Of a stretch of 64,000 nt of DNA, positions 7,479-15,738 are shown piece by piece. The notes under the pieces were generated by a model. It had not been told where the DNA came from, made no database searches, and was given only the letters and a program-made list of their open reading frames with translations. The position numbers and the translations under genes were made by a program. Origin of the DNA: Streptomyces mutomycini (GTDB lineage: Bacteria > Actinomycetota > Actinomycetes > Streptomycetales > Streptomycetaceae); assembly GCF_001700505.1 (NCBI RefSeq), contig NZ_MAPV01000011.1, positions 3,186-67,185 of the forward strand, in the 5' to 3' direction. Position 1 is the stretch's first letter, and each line of letters begins with the position of its first letter.

Positions 7479-8102
7479 GTGCCCGCCGACTCCTCTCCCG
7501 GTCTCGCCGGAGAGACCCACGCGCGCAGCGCCGGACGCCGGCCGCGCAGCGCAGCCACCCAGCAGCCCCGCACATCGGTGTCGGGCGCCGTCGAGGTCCG
7601 CAGGAGCGCCCGGCGCAGCAGAACGGTCTCCGCGTACCGGGAGGGCGACCGCACCATCGTGCTCATCCCGGCGCGGATGTCGGAGGCCGAGGAGCAGCGC
7701 TGGGTCGGCGTGATGCTCGACAAGCTCGCCGCGCAGGAGAGCAAGCGCGTCATCGGTGACAGCGGGCTCGCCGAGCGTGCCGAGCGGCTTTCCGGCCAGT
7801 ACCTCGGGGGCCGTGCCCGCCCCGCCTCCGTGCGCTGGGTGACCAACCAGAACACCCGCTGGGGCTCGTGCACGCCCGCCGAGGGCAGCATCCGGCTTTC
7901 GCACCGTCTGCAGGGCATGCCGGAGTACGTCGTCGACTACGTCCTCCTCCACGAGCTGGCCCACCTGCTGGTTCCGGGTCACGGGCCGCGTTTCTGGCAG
8001 CTCCTGGAGGCGTACCCCCGTACCGAGCGTGCACGTGGCTATCTCGAAGGCGTCGTGGCGGCCGACCGGCTTCCGCATCTGCCCGCCGCTCGCGAAGAGT
8101 GA
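7479..8102 (+). CDS. YgjP-like (M48/WLM-type) metallopeptidase domain protein
   Basis: A 207-residue protein. The signature HELAHLLVPGHGPRFW near residue 165 gives HExxH plus a third histidine, as in the YgjP/DUF45 zinc peptidase family. 'NQNTRWGSCTP' just before it is the conserved family strand. The N-terminal 45 residues are arginine- and serine-rich and poorly conserved in appearance, so the true start could be further in. GTG start with GGCAGG upstream. The function of this family is unknown. It diverges from the E1-like gene. Confidence 0.85.
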   Translation: MPADSSPGLAGETHARSAGRRPRSAATQQPRTSVSGAVEVRRSARRSRTVSAYREGDRTIVLIPARMSEAEEQRWVGVMLDKLAAQESKRVIGDSGLAERAERLSGQYLGGRARPASVRWVTNQNTRWGSCTPAEGSIRLSHRLQGMPEYVVDYVLLHELAHLLVPGHGPRFWQLLEAYPRTERARGYLEGVVAADRLPHLPAAREE

Positions 8103-8208
8103 CATCGCCGATTCTGTACCGGGTCTGTACCGGCTTGGCTCATTGTCGTGGTTTGCGGTTAGCCTGACGCGACGCATTCACCTTCGGGATGGGGGACGGT
8201 CGTTACGC

Positions 8209-9825
8209 ATGGCCAGGGAATTTCAACGCGGCCACAAGGCCAAGATCAGTGATCTCACGTCAGGGACGGATCTGTACGTAGGTGTGCAGATCGCGGGCCC
8301 CGGCCTGACGTTCGACATCAGCTGCTTCGGTCTCGATGCCAACGAGCAGCTCTCCGACGACCGGTATTTCATCTTCTTCAACCAGCCGAAATCGCCCGAG
8401 GAGTCCATTCAGCTTCTTGGTGCCCAAGCCGGTGACACCGAGTCGTTCCGCGTCACCCTCGACCGCATTCCGGCGAACATCCACAAGCTGTCGTTCACCG
8501 CGACTCTCGATGGAGCCGGACAGCTCTCGCAGGTCGGCCCCGGATACATCCGGATCGTCGCGGGCGGCGAGGAAGTGGTGAAGTACGCCTTCACCGGTTC
8601 GGAGTTCACCACCGAGCGCGCGGTCATGCTCGGCGACTTCTACCTGAAGGACGTCTGGCGGTTCGCAGCCGTCGGCCAGGGCTTCGACGGCGGACTCGAC
8701 GCGCTGCTCAAGAACTTCGGCGGGGAGGTCGCGGAGGAGGCTCCCGCCGCACCCCCCCAGGGCGCCGCTCCCTCGTTCGCGCCGCCCGCCCAGGCCTCCG
8801 CGCCTCCTGCCTTCGGTGCTCCCGCCGCACCCCAGGCGCCGCAGCAGCCCGCACCGGCGTTCGGTGCTCCGGCTCCCGCGCCGCAGCAGCAGCCGATGCA
8901 CGCCGCGCCGACCATGGCGGCACCGATGGCGCCACCCGCACCCGGTCCGTACGGACAGCCGCCGCAGCAGCCGCAGTTCGGACAGGTGCCGGGGCAGGGA
9001 GCCCCGCCGTTCGGTCAGCAGCCTCCTGCCGCGCAGCCCTACGGGCAGCAGCCCCCGGCCGCCCCGCCGTTCGGCCAGCACGCTCAGGCACCGTTCGGAC
9101 AGCAGCCTCCCGGCATGCAGCCGGGGATGCCGCAGGGCGTACCCCAGGGTGTACCCGCGGGCGGCGCGGGCCTGCAGGCAGCCCTGCAGCCCTACAAGGA
9201 AGCGGCCACGGGACAGCGCTGGACGTCACAGAACCAGCAGCTCATGCGCGTCGACCTCACGATGGGCGGAACGCCGGTGCTGGCCCGCCAGGGCAGCATG
9301 GTGATGTACCAGGGCAAGGTGGACTTCGGCTACAAGGGCGCCGGTTTCGCCGGCCGTATGGTCGGCAACGCGACGGGCCAGGAAATGCAGCTGATGCGCT
9401 GCACCGGCAAGGGCCAGGTCTTCCTCGCCGAGGAAGGGGCGCACCTGCATCCGATCGAGCTGCAGGGCGACGGCATCTGCGTCTCGGCGGAGAGCGTCCT
9501 CGCCTTCGACGAGTCCCTGCAGTACGAGGTCCGCAGGATCGAGGGGCACGGCATCCCCGGCGGCGCACTGTTCACCATGCAGTTCCAGGGCACGGGCACC
9601 GTCGTCGTCAAGACCCACGGCGTGCCGGTCGTCCTGCCTGTCACGCCGACCACCTTCGCCGACTGCAACGCCGTGGTGGCCTGGTCGTCCGCCTCCCAGG
9701 TGATCATCTCCAGCCAGGTCCGGCTGCGCCGCAACGCGTACCCGGGGCACAGCGGGGAGACCGTGAACCTCCAGTTCCGGGGAGCACCCGGAAACTTCGT
9801 CGTCGTCCAGCCCTACGAGGTCTGA
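8209..9825 (+). CDS. TerD-AIM24 fusion protein
   Basis: A 538-residue cytosolic protein in three parts. Residues 1-172 form a TerD domain, of the calcium-binding tellurite/stress family. Residues 173-320 are a proline/glutamine/alanine linker with repeated FGQQPP and YGQQPP units. Residues 330-538 form an AIM24 beta-helix domain. The start MAREFQRGHKAKI is that of TerD proteins, and upstream in-frame sequence is not conserved-looking. The two following genes are stand-alone AIM24 proteins 11 and 19 bases apart, so this is a three-gene operon. Substrate and role are unknown. Confidence 0.9.
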   Translation: MAREFQRGHKAKISDLTSGTDLYVGVQIAGPGLTFDISCFGLDANEQLSDDRYFIFFNQPKSPEESIQLLGAQAGDTESFRVTLDRIPANIHKLSFTATLDGAGQLSQVGPGYIRIVAGGEEVVKYAFTGSEFTTERAVMLGDFYLKDVWRFAAVGQGFDGGLDALLKNFGGEVAEEAPAAPPQGAAPSFAPPAQASAPPAFGAPAAPQAPQQPAPAFGAPAPAPQQQPMHAAPTMAAPMAPPAPGPYGQPPQQPQFGQVPGQGAPPFGQQPPAAQPYGQQPPAAPPFGQHAQAPFGQQPPGMQPGMPQGVPQGVPAGGAGLQAALQPYKEAATGQRWTSQNQQLMRVDLTMGGTPVLARQGSMVMYQGKVDFGYKGAGFAGRMVGNATGQEMQLMRCTGKGQVFLAEEGAHLHPIELQGDGICVSAESVLAFDESLQYEVRRIEGHGIPGGALFTMQFQGTGTVVVKTHGVPVVLPVTPTTFADCNAVVAWSSASQVIISSQVRLRRNAYPGHSGETVNLQFRGAPGNFVVVQPYEV

Positions 9826-9836
9826 GGGAGCCCGTC

Positions 9837-10517
9837 ATGAATCAGCAACTCGCGGGCTTCGCCCCGACCCCCGTCACGGCCCGCATGGAGAACCACGGCC
9901 GCGCGATGCTCAAGGTCGCCATGGCCACCGGCCAGGACCTCTACGCACGCACCGGCTCGATGGTGGCCTACGAGGGCTTCATCCAGTACGAACCCAATCC
10001 GCCCGCCGTCCGCCAGATCGCGTCCCAGTGGATCACCGGTGAGGGCGCACCCCTGATGAAGTGCGCCGGCGACGGACTCCTCTACCTCGCCGACTACGGC
10101 GCGGACGTGGTCGTCATCAATCTCGACAACGACTCGCTCTCGGTCAACGGCACCAATCTCCTGGCCTTCGACGGGCACCTCTCCTGGGGTGTCGAGCGGG
10201 TCAAGGGACTGGCCAAGTTCGCCGGCCAGGGCCTGTGGAACGTCGGCATCCAGGGCACGGGATGGGTCGCCATCACCTCGCGCGGCACGCCCATAGTCGT
10301 CGACTGCGGCCGGGGCGAGGACGAGACGTACGTCGACCCCGACGCCCTCGTCGCGTGGTCCCCGAACCTCAAGGTGAAGGGCAAGCGCAGCTTCAAGGCG
10401 AGTTCCCTCATAGGGCGGGGCAGCGGAGAGGCCTATCAGATGGCCTTCTCCGGCCAGGGCATCGTCGTCGTCCAGCCGAGCGAGGACAGCACCGACCGCC
10501 TCCGGGTCCGGAACTGA
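9837..10517 (+). CDS. AIM24 family protein (first stand-alone copy)
   Basis: A 226-residue single-domain AIM24 protein. It keeps the family pattern of glycine-rich beta turns ('GSMVAYEGFI', 'GDGLLYLADYG', 'GTGWVAITSRG', 'GQGIVVVQPSE'). No signal peptide or membrane segment is present. In yeast AIM24 is a mitochondrial inner-membrane organising protein; bacterial homologues have no established function. It begins 11 bases after the TerD-AIM24 fusion, preceded by GAGGGAG. Confidence 0.9.
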   Translation: MNQQLAGFAPTPVTARMENHGRAMLKVAMATGQDLYARTGSMVAYEGFIQYEPNPPAVRQIASQWITGEGAPLMKCAGDGLLYLADYGADVVVINLDNDSLSVNGTNLLAFDGHLSWGVERVKGLAKFAGQGLWNVGIQGTGWVAITSRGTPIVVDCGRGEDETYVDPDALVAWSPNLKVKGKRSFKASSLIGRGSGEAYQMAFSGQGIVVVQPSEDSTDRLRVRN

Positions 10518-10536
10518 GCGGGGGGAGGAACACATC

Positions 10537-11292
10537 ATGCAGAGTCCGCTTTTCAGCCACACCGAGCAGCAGTCCCAGGACCGCTACACCGTCCAGAATC
10601 CGCAGCTCCTGCGAGTCGCACTGACCGGCCACGACGACGTGCTCGCCCGCAAGGGCGCCATGGTCGCCTACCAGGGCCTCATGGAGTTCGACGGGGAGTA
10701 CCAGTCGCAGGGCCAGCGCCGCGCCCGCAGGAACACGGGCGAGGGCCTCGACCTGATGCGCTGCTCGGGGCAGGGCACGGTCTACCTGGCCAACCTCGCC
10801 CAGTACATCCACATGGTCGACGTCGACCACGAGGGCATGACGGTCGACAGCGCCTACGTGCTCGCGCTGGACTCCTCGCTGCACACCGAGGTCATCGCGG
10901 TGGACAGCCAGTACGGGATCTCCGGCACCGGCAAGTACCAGCTGAACATCTCCGGGACCGGCAAGGTCGCGCTGATGACCTCCGGTCAGCCGCTGATGAT
11001 GCAGGTCACCCCTGACAAGTACGTCAATGCCGACGCCGACGCGATCGTCGCCTGGTCGAGCGGGCTGAGGGTCCAGATGCAGGCCCAGACCCACTCCACG
11101 GGCATCGCCAGGCGTCGCGGCAACACGGGGGAGGGCTGGGAGCTCAGCTTCCTGGGCCAGGGCTTCGCCCTCGTCCAGCCGAGCGAGGTGCTCCCGCCGC
11201 AGAGCGCGCAGATCGGCCAGGGTGCCGCGGCCCAGTTCGGTGTGGGCCAGCACGGCGCGCGCAGCCAGAACCAGAACAACGCCTGGAACTGA
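10537..11292 (+). CDS. AIM24 family protein (second stand-alone copy)
   Basis: A 251-residue AIM24 protein with the same repeating motifs ('GAMVAYQGLMEF', 'GQGTVYLANLAQ', 'GTGKVALMTSG', 'GQGFALVQPSE') and a short glutamine/asparagine-rich tail. A strong GGGGGAGGA site precedes the ATG. It is the last gene before a bidirectional hairpin. Three divergent AIM24 domains made together suggest a hetero-oligomer; that is inference. Confidence 0.9.
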   Translation: MQSPLFSHTEQQSQDRYTVQNPQLLRVALTGHDDVLARKGAMVAYQGLMEFDGEYQSQGQRRARRNTGEGLDLMRCSGQGTVYLANLAQYIHMVDVDHEGMTVDSAYVLALDSSLHTEVIAVDSQYGISGTGKYQLNISGTGKVALMTSGQPLMMQVTPDKYVNADADAIVAWSSGLRVQMQAQTHSTGIARRRGNTGEGWELSFLGQGFALVQPSEVLPPQSAQIGQGAAAQFGVGQHGARSQNQNNAWN

Positions 11293-11317
11293 GCGGCCCC
11301 GCTGCGGCGGAGTGTCG

Positions 11318-11358
11318 CGGTGAGGGGGCGGTTCCCACGGGGAACCGCCCCCTCACCG
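11318..11358. terminator. Bidirectional hairpin terminator between aim24 and the Nudix gene
   Basis: An 18-bp perfect stem (11318-11335 with 11341-11358) with a 5-base loop lies between convergent genes. Confidence 0.85.
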
Positions 11359-11362
11359 GTGT

Positions 11363-11908
11363 CTAGCGACCCGCGTCCAGCCGCGCACGTGCACTCTCCA
11401 GCAGTCGCGCGACCGAGGCGTCCGCCACCTTCTCCACCTCGTCGTACGGGAACCAGCGCAGATCGAGGGACTCGTCGCTGATCTGCTCCACCGCTCCGGC
11501 CGTAGCCGTCGCGGCGTACTGCACATCGAGATGCCAGTGGCACGGCGCCGGGATGGGATGCCGGTCCAGCCGCACGGGCCCGCCGGGCAGCAGACGGAGC
11601 CCGGCGATCCCGGACTCCTCCGTGGCCTCACGAAGGGCCGCAGCCGCCAGGGTCGTGTCCTGGGGCTCGCAGTGCCCGCCCATCTGCAGCCACATTCGAA
11701 GCTTCCTGTGCAGCGTCAGCAGGACCCTGCCGCGCTCCGGGTCGATCACCAGCGCGCTGGCCGTCAGATGCCCCGCTCCGCACGCCTTCCACATGCCGTC
11801 GGGGTGACCGGCGAGGTGATCGAGGTACGCCTGACGCAGCTCCGCCTGCTGCGCGTCGTCCCCGTCGTAGCCCTTGAGTACGCCTACCGCGTCGTCGTGC
11901 AGGCTCAC
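11363..11908 (-). CDS. Nudix hydrolase
   Basis: A 181-residue Nudix-fold protein. The box runs from GGHCEPQDT to REATEESGI (G-x5-E-x7-RE-x2-EE), so the metal-binding residues are intact. The substrate cannot be told from sequence. GTG start at 11908 overlaps the stop of the upstream DUF2342 gene by 4 bases (GTGA), which implies translational coupling. The longer open frame upstream is the other reading frame of DUF2342. Confidence 0.9.
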   Translation of the reverse strand: MSLHDDAVGVLKGYDGDDAQQAELRQAYLDHLAGHPDGMWKACGAGHLTASALVIDPERGRVLLTLHRKLRMWLQMGGHCEPQDTTLAAAALREATEESGIAGLRLLPGGPVRLDRHPIPAPCHWHLDVQYAATATAGAVEQISDESLDLRWFPYDEVEKVADASVARLLESARARLDAGR

Positions 11909-13377
11909 TTCCCGGTGTCGTCCTTGCCGTCGCTCTTCGGACCGTCCCCGGGCTCGTCCTCGTCCAGGGCGTCTTTCCGGTCCTCGCCCTGATCCTCGAC
12001 GGCGGGCTTCTGCGGGCCCTTCGCCGCCTCGCCGAGCATCTTGTCCAGCTCGGAGAAGTCCAGCTGCTCGTGGTGGACGAAGCCGTCGGGGTCGTCCAGG
12101 TCCTGGGCCGTCGGCAGCATGTCCGGGTGCTCCCACAGCCCGTCCCGGCCGTCGACACCCCGGGCGTCCGTGAGCGAGGCCCACAGCCGCGAGGCGTCCC
12201 GCAGCCGGCGCGGGCGCAGCTGGAGACCGATCAGCGTGGCGAAGGTCTGCTCGGCGGGACCGCCGGAGGCCCGGCGCCTGCGCATCGTCTCGCGCAACGC
12301 GTCCGCCGAGGTCAGCCTGGACTTCGCGGCCTCGTGCACCACCGCGTCCACCCAGCCCTCGACGAGAGCGAGGGCGGTCTCCAGGCGGGCCAGCGACGCC
12401 TTCTGCTCCGGGGTGTCCTCCGGCTGGAACATGCCCTGCTGAAGAGCGTCCTGCAGCTGCTCGGGCTGCGACGGGTCGAACTGGCCGACGACGTCCTCGA
12501 GCTTGCTGGTGTCGACCTTGATGCCGCGCGCATAGGCCTCGACCGCGCCGAACAGATGCGAACGCAGCCACGGGACGTGGGCGAAGAGCCGCTGGTGGGC
12601 CGCCTCGCGCAGTGCCAGGTACAGCCGCACCTCGTCCTGCGGCACGCTCAGGTCCTTGCCGAACCGCTCGACGTTCAGCGGAAGCAGCGCGGCTTTGCCG
12701 GCCGGTGCCAGCGGAAGGCCGATGTCGGTCGAGCCGACGACCTCGCCGGCGAGCACGCCCACGGCCTGTCCGATCTGCTGGCCGAACATGGCGCCGCCCA
12801 TGGACCGCATCATGCCGATCAGCGGGCCGGCCATGGCCTGCATCTCCTCCGGCAGGACGTCACCCATGGCCAGGCCGACGCGCTCGGCCACCGGGTCCAC
12901 CAGCTGCTGCCACGCGGGCAGCGAAGCCTCGACCCACTCGGCGCGGCTCCACGCCACCGTCGAGACGGAACCCGAGGGCAGCGACGTCACGCCGTCCAGC
13001 CAGAGGTCGGCGAGACGCAGCGCCTCGTCGACGGAGGCCCGCTCCGCAGGGCCGACGCTCGCGTCCTTGCTTCCGTCCGTGGTGCCCTGCGACACCGTCT
13101 GGCGAGCGATCTGCTTGGCCATGTCCCAGTTGACCGGACCGCCCTCGTAGCTCAGCATCTGGCCGAGCTGCTGGAAGGCGGCACCCAGGTCGTTCGGGTT
13201 CATCGAGCCGAACATCGCTGCGAACGGATTGTCCCCGCCCGCGCCCGGCCCGAAGCCGAACGGGTTCGCCGGCCCGCCCGAGCCCTGCCCACCACCGGTG
13301 GGGTCCTTCTTCTTGCCTTCGTCGCCGTCTTCCGGCTCCTCCGGCGGAAGGCCGAATCCGAATGGGGTGTCACTCAC
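11905..13377 (-). CDS. DUF2342 / zincin-like metalloprotease-family protein
   Basis: A 490-residue actinobacterial protein. It has a glycine/proline-rich N-terminus (1-50), a central alpha-helical body and an acidic C-terminal tail. It belongs to the family often annotated as zinc-dependent metalloprotease or F420-associated protein. The position expected for HExxH reads 'REAAHQRLF', with arginine at the first ligand position, so a classical zinc site is not complete in this motif; other ligands may substitute. It is coupled to the Nudix gene downstream. Confidence 0.85.
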   Translation of the reverse strand: MSDTPFGFGLPPEEPEDGDEGKKKDPTGGGQGSGGPANPFGFGPGAGGDNPFAAMFGSMNPNDLGAAFQQLGQMLSYEGGPVNWDMAKQIARQTVSQGTTDGSKDASVGPAERASVDEALRLADLWLDGVTSLPSGSVSTVAWSRAEWVEASLPAWQQLVDPVAERVGLAMGDVLPEEMQAMAGPLIGMMRSMGGAMFGQQIGQAVGVLAGEVVGSTDIGLPLAPAGKAALLPLNVERFGKDLSVPQDEVRLYLALREAAHQRLFAHVPWLRSHLFGAVEAYARGIKVDTSKLEDVVGQFDPSQPEQLQDALQQGMFQPEDTPEQKASLARLETALALVEGWVDAVVHEAAKSRLTSADALRETMRRRRASGGPAEQTFATLIGLQLRPRRLRDASRLWASLTDARGVDGRDGLWEHPDMLPTAQDLDDPDGFVHHEQLDFSELDKMLGEAAKGPQKPAVEDQGEDRKDALDEDEPGDGPKSDGKDDTGK

Positions 13378-13568
13378 GGGTTTCCTCGGCTCGTAGGGCC
13401 GCCGGCTCGAACCGACGGCGACTGCCCGACATCACCATCCAGCGTAGACACCAAAGACCGCTCGGGCCCTCAGTGCTCCGCCGGCTCCCGGCCTGCGGCA
13501 GGATGGACGCCACCTGGTACGCACGCGTCATTCGGGTACGTACTGAAGACAACCGCTGGAGACGCCCG

Positions 13569-14711
13569 GTGAGTTCCCCAGATCCGCAGGTTCGCGCAGC
13601 GCGAAACCTGGCCGACCCCTCGTCCGAAAGCAAGCCCACGAAAAATTCTTCCCGAAGCCGCGGCCCCGTCGTCGCGGTCACCGGTGCCGCGACCGGTGTG
13701 GGCGAGGTGCTCACCGCCCACCTCGCCGCATCCGACGCGATCAAGCAGGTCATCGCCATCGACGAGCGCCGGGGGGACGTCTCCGAGGCGACGTGGCACA
13801 TCCTGGACGTACGCGACCCCGCCATCGCCGAGAAACTCCGCGGCGCGGACGTCGTCGTGCACATGGCGCTCGACCTCGATCTGGAGACCGACGCCGCGGC
13901 CCGTACCGCGTACAACGTGCGCGGTACCCAGACCGTTCTGACCGCGGCGGCGGCCGTGGGAGTCCACCGGGTCGTGCTGTGCACCTCGGCGATGGTCTAC
14001 GGCGCGCTGGCCGACAACGACATCCCCCTGTCCGAGGACGCGGAGCTGCGGGCCACGGCGGAGGCCACCGGAGTCGGCGACCTCCTGGAGATCGAACGGC
14101 TCGGCCGCCGCGCGCCCCGGGCCCACCCCGGACTCAACGTCACGGTGGTGCGTCCCACGGTCCTGGTCGGCGGTACGGACACGGCGCTCACCCGGTACTT
14201 CGAGTCGCCCAGGCTCCTCGTCGTCGCCGGTTCGCGCCCCGCCTGGCAGTTCTGCCACGTCGACGACCTGGTGACCGCCCTGGAGTACGCGGCTCTGGAG
14301 AAGATCGACGGAGAGTTCGCGGTCGGCTGCGACGGCTGGCTCGAACAGGAGGAGGTGGAGGAGCTCTCCGGAGTGCGTCGCATGGAGCTTCCGTCCGCCG
14401 TCGCCCTCGGCGCCGCGGCCCGGCTGCACCGGATCGGCCTCACGCCGTCACCGGCGGGCGATCTCGCCTACACCATGCATCCCTGGGTGGTCAGTGTGAG
14501 CAGGCTCCACGACGCCGGATGGCGCCCACGCTGGACCAACGAGGAGGTCCTGGCGGCCCTCCTGGAAGAGGTGGAGGGACGCCACACGGTCGCCGGCCGG
14601 CGGCTCGGCCGCAAGGACGCCACCGCAGCGGGGGCCGCGGGGGCGACCGTCGCACTGCTCGGCACGGCGGCGCTGGTCCGACGGGCCCGAAGGGCGCGTC
14701 GGCGCTTCTAG
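13569..14711 (+). CDS. NAD-dependent epimerase/dehydratase (extended SDR) family protein
   Basis: A 380-residue protein with a Rossmann fold. The motif GAATGVG occurs near residue 40 (TGxxGxG type) and 'CTSAMVYGA' near 140 supplies the Ser and Tyr region; the usual YxxxK lysine is not obvious. The C-terminal 70 residues include a hydrophobic alanine/leucine segment and an RRARRARRRF tail, suggesting membrane association. GTG start with GGAG upstream. Substrate unknown. It diverges from the DUF2342-Nudix pair. Confidence 0.85.
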   Translation: MSSPDPQVRAARNLADPSSESKPTKNSSRSRGPVVAVTGAATGVGEVLTAHLAASDAIKQVIAIDERRGDVSEATWHILDVRDPAIAEKLRGADVVVHMALDLDLETDAAARTAYNVRGTQTVLTAAAAVGVHRVVLCTSAMVYGALADNDIPLSEDAELRATAEATGVGDLLEIERLGRRAPRAHPGLNVTVVRPTVLVGGTDTALTRYFESPRLLVVAGSRPAWQFCHVDDLVTALEYAALEKIDGEFAVGCDGWLEQEEVEELSGVRRMELPSAVALGAAARLHRIGLTPSPAGDLAYTMHPWVVSVSRLHDAGWRPRWTNEEVLAALLEEVEGRHTVAGRRLGRKDATAAGAAGATVALLGTAALVRRARRARRRF

Positions 14712-14817
14712 GCCGGCGGTCCGGTCCCCCGTCCGGCAGGAGGCTCCAAGCGGTCCGGTGTGCCCCTGGTCGAAAACGCTATTCCGGGAAACCGGTGCCG
14801 TACGGCACGATGGCCCC

Positions 14818-15279
14818 ATGGCACGCACCCACGACCACCCCGGCGAGCAGGCGGCACAGGACCCCATCCGGCTTCTGGACATCCGTGACACGCCGCTGTC
14901 CGTCGACGAGATCTTCCGCGCGGTCGGGGACGACGCCGCGGGTGGGATGGTGCTCTTCGTCGGCACCGTGCGCAATCACGACGAGGGGCAGGACGTCGGC
15001 GCCCTCGGTTACTCCTGCCATCCGACGGCCCCTGACGAACTCCGCAGGGTGGCCGAGAAGGTGGTGGCGGAGTTCCCGGTACGGGCTCTGGCCGCCGTCC
15101 ACCGGGTGGGTGATCTGGGTGTGGGCGATCTGGCGGTGGTCGTCGCGGTGTCGTGCGCCCATCGGGGTGAGGCCTTCGACGCCTGTCGCAAGCTGATCGA
15201 CGACCTCAAGCACGAGGTCCCGATCTGGAAGCACCAGCGTTTCTCCGACGGTACGGAGGAGTGGGTCGGCGCCTGCTGA
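14818..15279 (+). CDS. moaE: Molybdopterin synthase catalytic subunit MoaE
   Basis: A 153-residue large subunit of molybdopterin synthase, which converts precursor Z to molybdopterin using thiocarboxylated MoaD. Family motifs are visible: 'GGMVLFVGTVRNHDEG', 'VHRVGDLGVGD', 'CRKLIDDLKHEVPIWKHQRFSDG' split across the active-site lysine region. ATG at 14818 begins MARTHDH; an in-frame ATG at 14758 is less likely. No moaD is adjacent, so the partner is encoded elsewhere. Confidence 0.93.
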   Translation: MARTHDHPGEQAAQDPIRLLDIRDTPLSVDEIFRAVGDDAAGGMVLFVGTVRNHDEGQDVGALGYSCHPTAPDELRRVAEKVVAEFPVRALAAVHRVGDLGVGDLAVVVAVSCAHRGEAFDACRKLIDDLKHEVPIWKHQRFSDGTEEWVGAC

Positions 15280-15406
15280 CCGCAAACCGCCCCGGGGGGC
15301 ATCAGCCCCGATTTGCGTAACCGCACCCCTGCCGTGAGCGTTGGTCCTGCAGGTGGTTAATCTTCTGATCGTCAGTTGCGGTCGCTCATGGGGTAGGGAG
15401 GTCGTG

Positions 15407-15577
15407 ATGGCAGCACTCGCTTGGCTGTTGATTCCGTTTATAGCCGCACTCGGCGCGGCGATATGGGGAGGGTGGGCAGCCCGCAATCGAACGACCGGCG
15501 ATGTCACCGAACTCGCCGGCTACGCCAGGTTCCGTGAGGCGATGGAGAAGCCGCCCTCCGGTTCCCAGGCAGTCTGA
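15407..15577 (+). CDS. Small single-span membrane protein
   Basis: A 56-residue protein with one transmembrane helix (about residues 3-25) and a charged C-terminal half (RFREAMEK). The ribosome site GGGAGG lies 5 bases before the ATG. No family function is known. It stands between moaE and the secreted PDZ protease on the same strand. Confidence 0.75.
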   Translation: MAALAWLLIPFIAALGAAIWGGWAARNRTTGDVTELAGYARFREAMEKPPSGSQAV

Positions 15578-15738
15578 GACTCCGCGACTGTACGCAGTTG
15601 CCAATTCCGCTCCGCACCCGCTCCCGTGGCCGTGGCCCGCGCAGCGAGTGGGCCCGCGACGACGCCCGGGCCGCCCCGGCCGCCCGTACGGCCCGGCCCC
15701 GACGGTGCACTGACAGGCCGTTCCCGTACTGTCGTTCC

